Part shown: positions 5,181 through 6,030 of the stretch, one piece after another
Layout: each line of letters starts with the position of its first letter
Position numbering within the stretch: position 1 is the stretch's first letter
DNA from: Nitrospinae bacterium RIFCSPLOWO2_12_39_16
GTDB lineage: Bacteria > Nitrospinota > Nitrospinia > UBA9942
DNA length: 6,030 nt
Direction: 5' to 3'
Assembly: GCA_001805005.1 (NCBI GenBank)
Contig: MHDO01000080.1
Coordinates: 1 to 6,030, forward strand
The notes under the pieces: generated by a model
What the model saw: only the letters and a program-made list of their open reading frames with translations
What the model was told of the DNA's origin: nothing
Databases searched by the model: none
Translations under genes and position numbers: made by a program

Positions 5181-6030
5181 TTAGTCTTTTTCCATGTTAA
5201 CAATCAAAGGGCTATCCTTTGTATCCCATATCCCCTTATCAACATTTCTCCCATCCTTGAAAGCAAGGTAGCTGTATTTGCCATAGTGAATTAGTTTTGA
5301 GCCAGTTATTCTTATGCTATTCGGGTCAAAACCTATGATTATCATTATGGCTTTGTCAGGATTGAATTTGTTTAAAATAGTCAAGACAGTAAAATCACCT
5401 TTCCCCTGATAACTTTTGTTGTTAATAGTAACCTTGTCCCTTTCTATTAATGTTCCATCTGGCAATTTATCAATAAGTCTTTCTAATACTTTATTCTCAT
5501 TCAAACCCCCAAATATAAATAGGGCATTATTTTTAATGTCTTCAGGTGTTAAATCTACATCATTTTTAATAAGGGGCTTCCCTTCTGAAAATACACCTGA
5601 AATATCTTTATAGGTATCAATGAGTTCTTTATCCCCGCCTGTAGGCATAACAATTATTTTATTTTTATTTCCTATTACCCTGCTTATTGTAGGTGGGAGC
5701 TCCTCTCTATGGAGATGTCTGAATATGTCTGCATCGGGGTCTATAGTTAATACTAATGGTCTATCATTCGTTTTTATATTTATAGATTCCTCTTTATTTT
5801 TTATTTTTACAACCTTTCTTATCTTTTCTCTTTCTGTCTTTATCTCCACTGGAATATTTAACATATAAGGCTTCTCATCATGAGTTAATGTAAATGATGT
5901 AACATAGCCATCACCCTCTTTTTTATAACTGGCGTTTTTCAGATTTAAAAATGGGGCGCCGGTATCTTCTACCCACTGTTTGAAGAACCAGCCAAGTGAT
6001 TCTCCATTAATCTTTTCAAAAACCCTTTGC
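5181..6030 (-). CDS. M1-type aminopeptidase-like protein, C-terminal part, cut by window edge
   Basis: The last 282 residues of a larger protein; the frame is open through base 6030, so the apparent Met at 5864 is internal. The upstream part reads RVFEKINGESLGWFFKQWVE followed by DTGAPFLNLKNA, the typical C-terminal region of M1 zinc aminopeptidases after the catalytic domain (a WFFxQW element followed by a Gly-x-Pro). A beta-sandwich segment follows (FTLTHDEKPYMLNIPVEI), then DPDADIFRHLHREELPPTIS. The final 150 residues, with KIIVMPTGG, NNALFIFGG and DKAIMIIIGFDP, look like an extra alpha/beta domain that I cannot name. The catalytic HExxH region lies outside the window. The stop is TAA (5183-5181), followed by a terminator-like hairpin. 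M1 assignment is likely; whether the enzyme is active cannot be judged. Confidence 0.75.
   Translation of the reverse strand, partial: QRVFEKINGESLGWFFKQWVEDTGAPFLNLKNASYKKEGDGYVTSFTLTHDEKPYMLNIPVEIKTEREKIRKVVKIKNKEESINIKTNDRPLVLTIDPDADIFRHLHREELPPTISRVIGNKNKIIVMPTGGDKELIDTYKDISGVFSEGKPLIKNDVDLTPEDIKNNALFIFGGLNENKVLERLIDKLPDGTLIERDKVTINNKSYQGKGDFTVLTILNKFNPDKAIMIIIGFDPNSIRITGSKLIHYGKYSYLAFKDGRNVDKGIWDTKDSPLIVNMEKD

Noticed and set aside
1..6030. CRISPR array, tRNA or rRNA gene, complete insertion sequence
   Set aside because: No regularly spaced direct repeats, no tRNA- or rRNA-like stretches, and no transposase frame were seen on either strand.

Overview
All recognisable genes in this window lie on the minus strand, so transcription runs from high to low coordinates. 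The base composition is AT-leaning. Genes are tightly packed and several start codons are non-ATG but backed by good Shine-Dalgarno sequences (GTG for sucC, TTG for korD). The central-carbon genes, a ferredoxin-dependent 2-oxoacid oxidoreductase next to ADP-forming succinyl-CoA synthetase, suggest an anaerobic or microaerobic bacterium, perhaps of the Nitrospirota/Desulfobacterota kind. That lineage guess is inference from gene content only.

Right end, in transcription order: positions 6030-5181 hold the C-terminal part of an M1-type aminopeptidase-like protein with an extra alpha/beta C-terminal domain. It is followed by a hairpin with a T-rich tail (5141-5166) that may terminate it. About 270 bases without a convincing gene come next. 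Then follow a small YajD-like HNH nuclease (4912-4685) and a classical short-chain dehydrogenase/reductase (4636-3923).

Centre and left: a good sigma70-type promoter with an extended -10 (3880-3853) precedes a probable operon: sucC (3789-2623), DUF4258-like gene (2567-2361), DUF2283 gene (2302-2093), TIGR04076-like gene (2031-1732), sucD (1735-854), korD ferredoxin (837-631), korA (547 to beyond base 1). SucC and SucD form succinyl-CoA synthetase. KorD and KorA are subunits of 2-oxoglutarate:ferredoxin oxidoreductase, so the operon would interconvert 2-oxoglutarate, succinyl-CoA and succinate, in the oxidative or the reductive direction.

The most unusual feature is that sucC and sucD, normally adjacent, are separated by three small genes. 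Two of them are a DUF4258/DUF2283 pair that resembles a toxin-antitoxin-like module. The third, TIGR04076-like, overlaps the sucD start by ATGA. The DUF4258 frame is broken near its end. Removing one T at an ATT-TGA site restores a C-terminus whose stop codon abuts the DUF2283 start codon exactly. A second unusual feature is an imperfect palindrome built from hexamer repeats between korD and korA.
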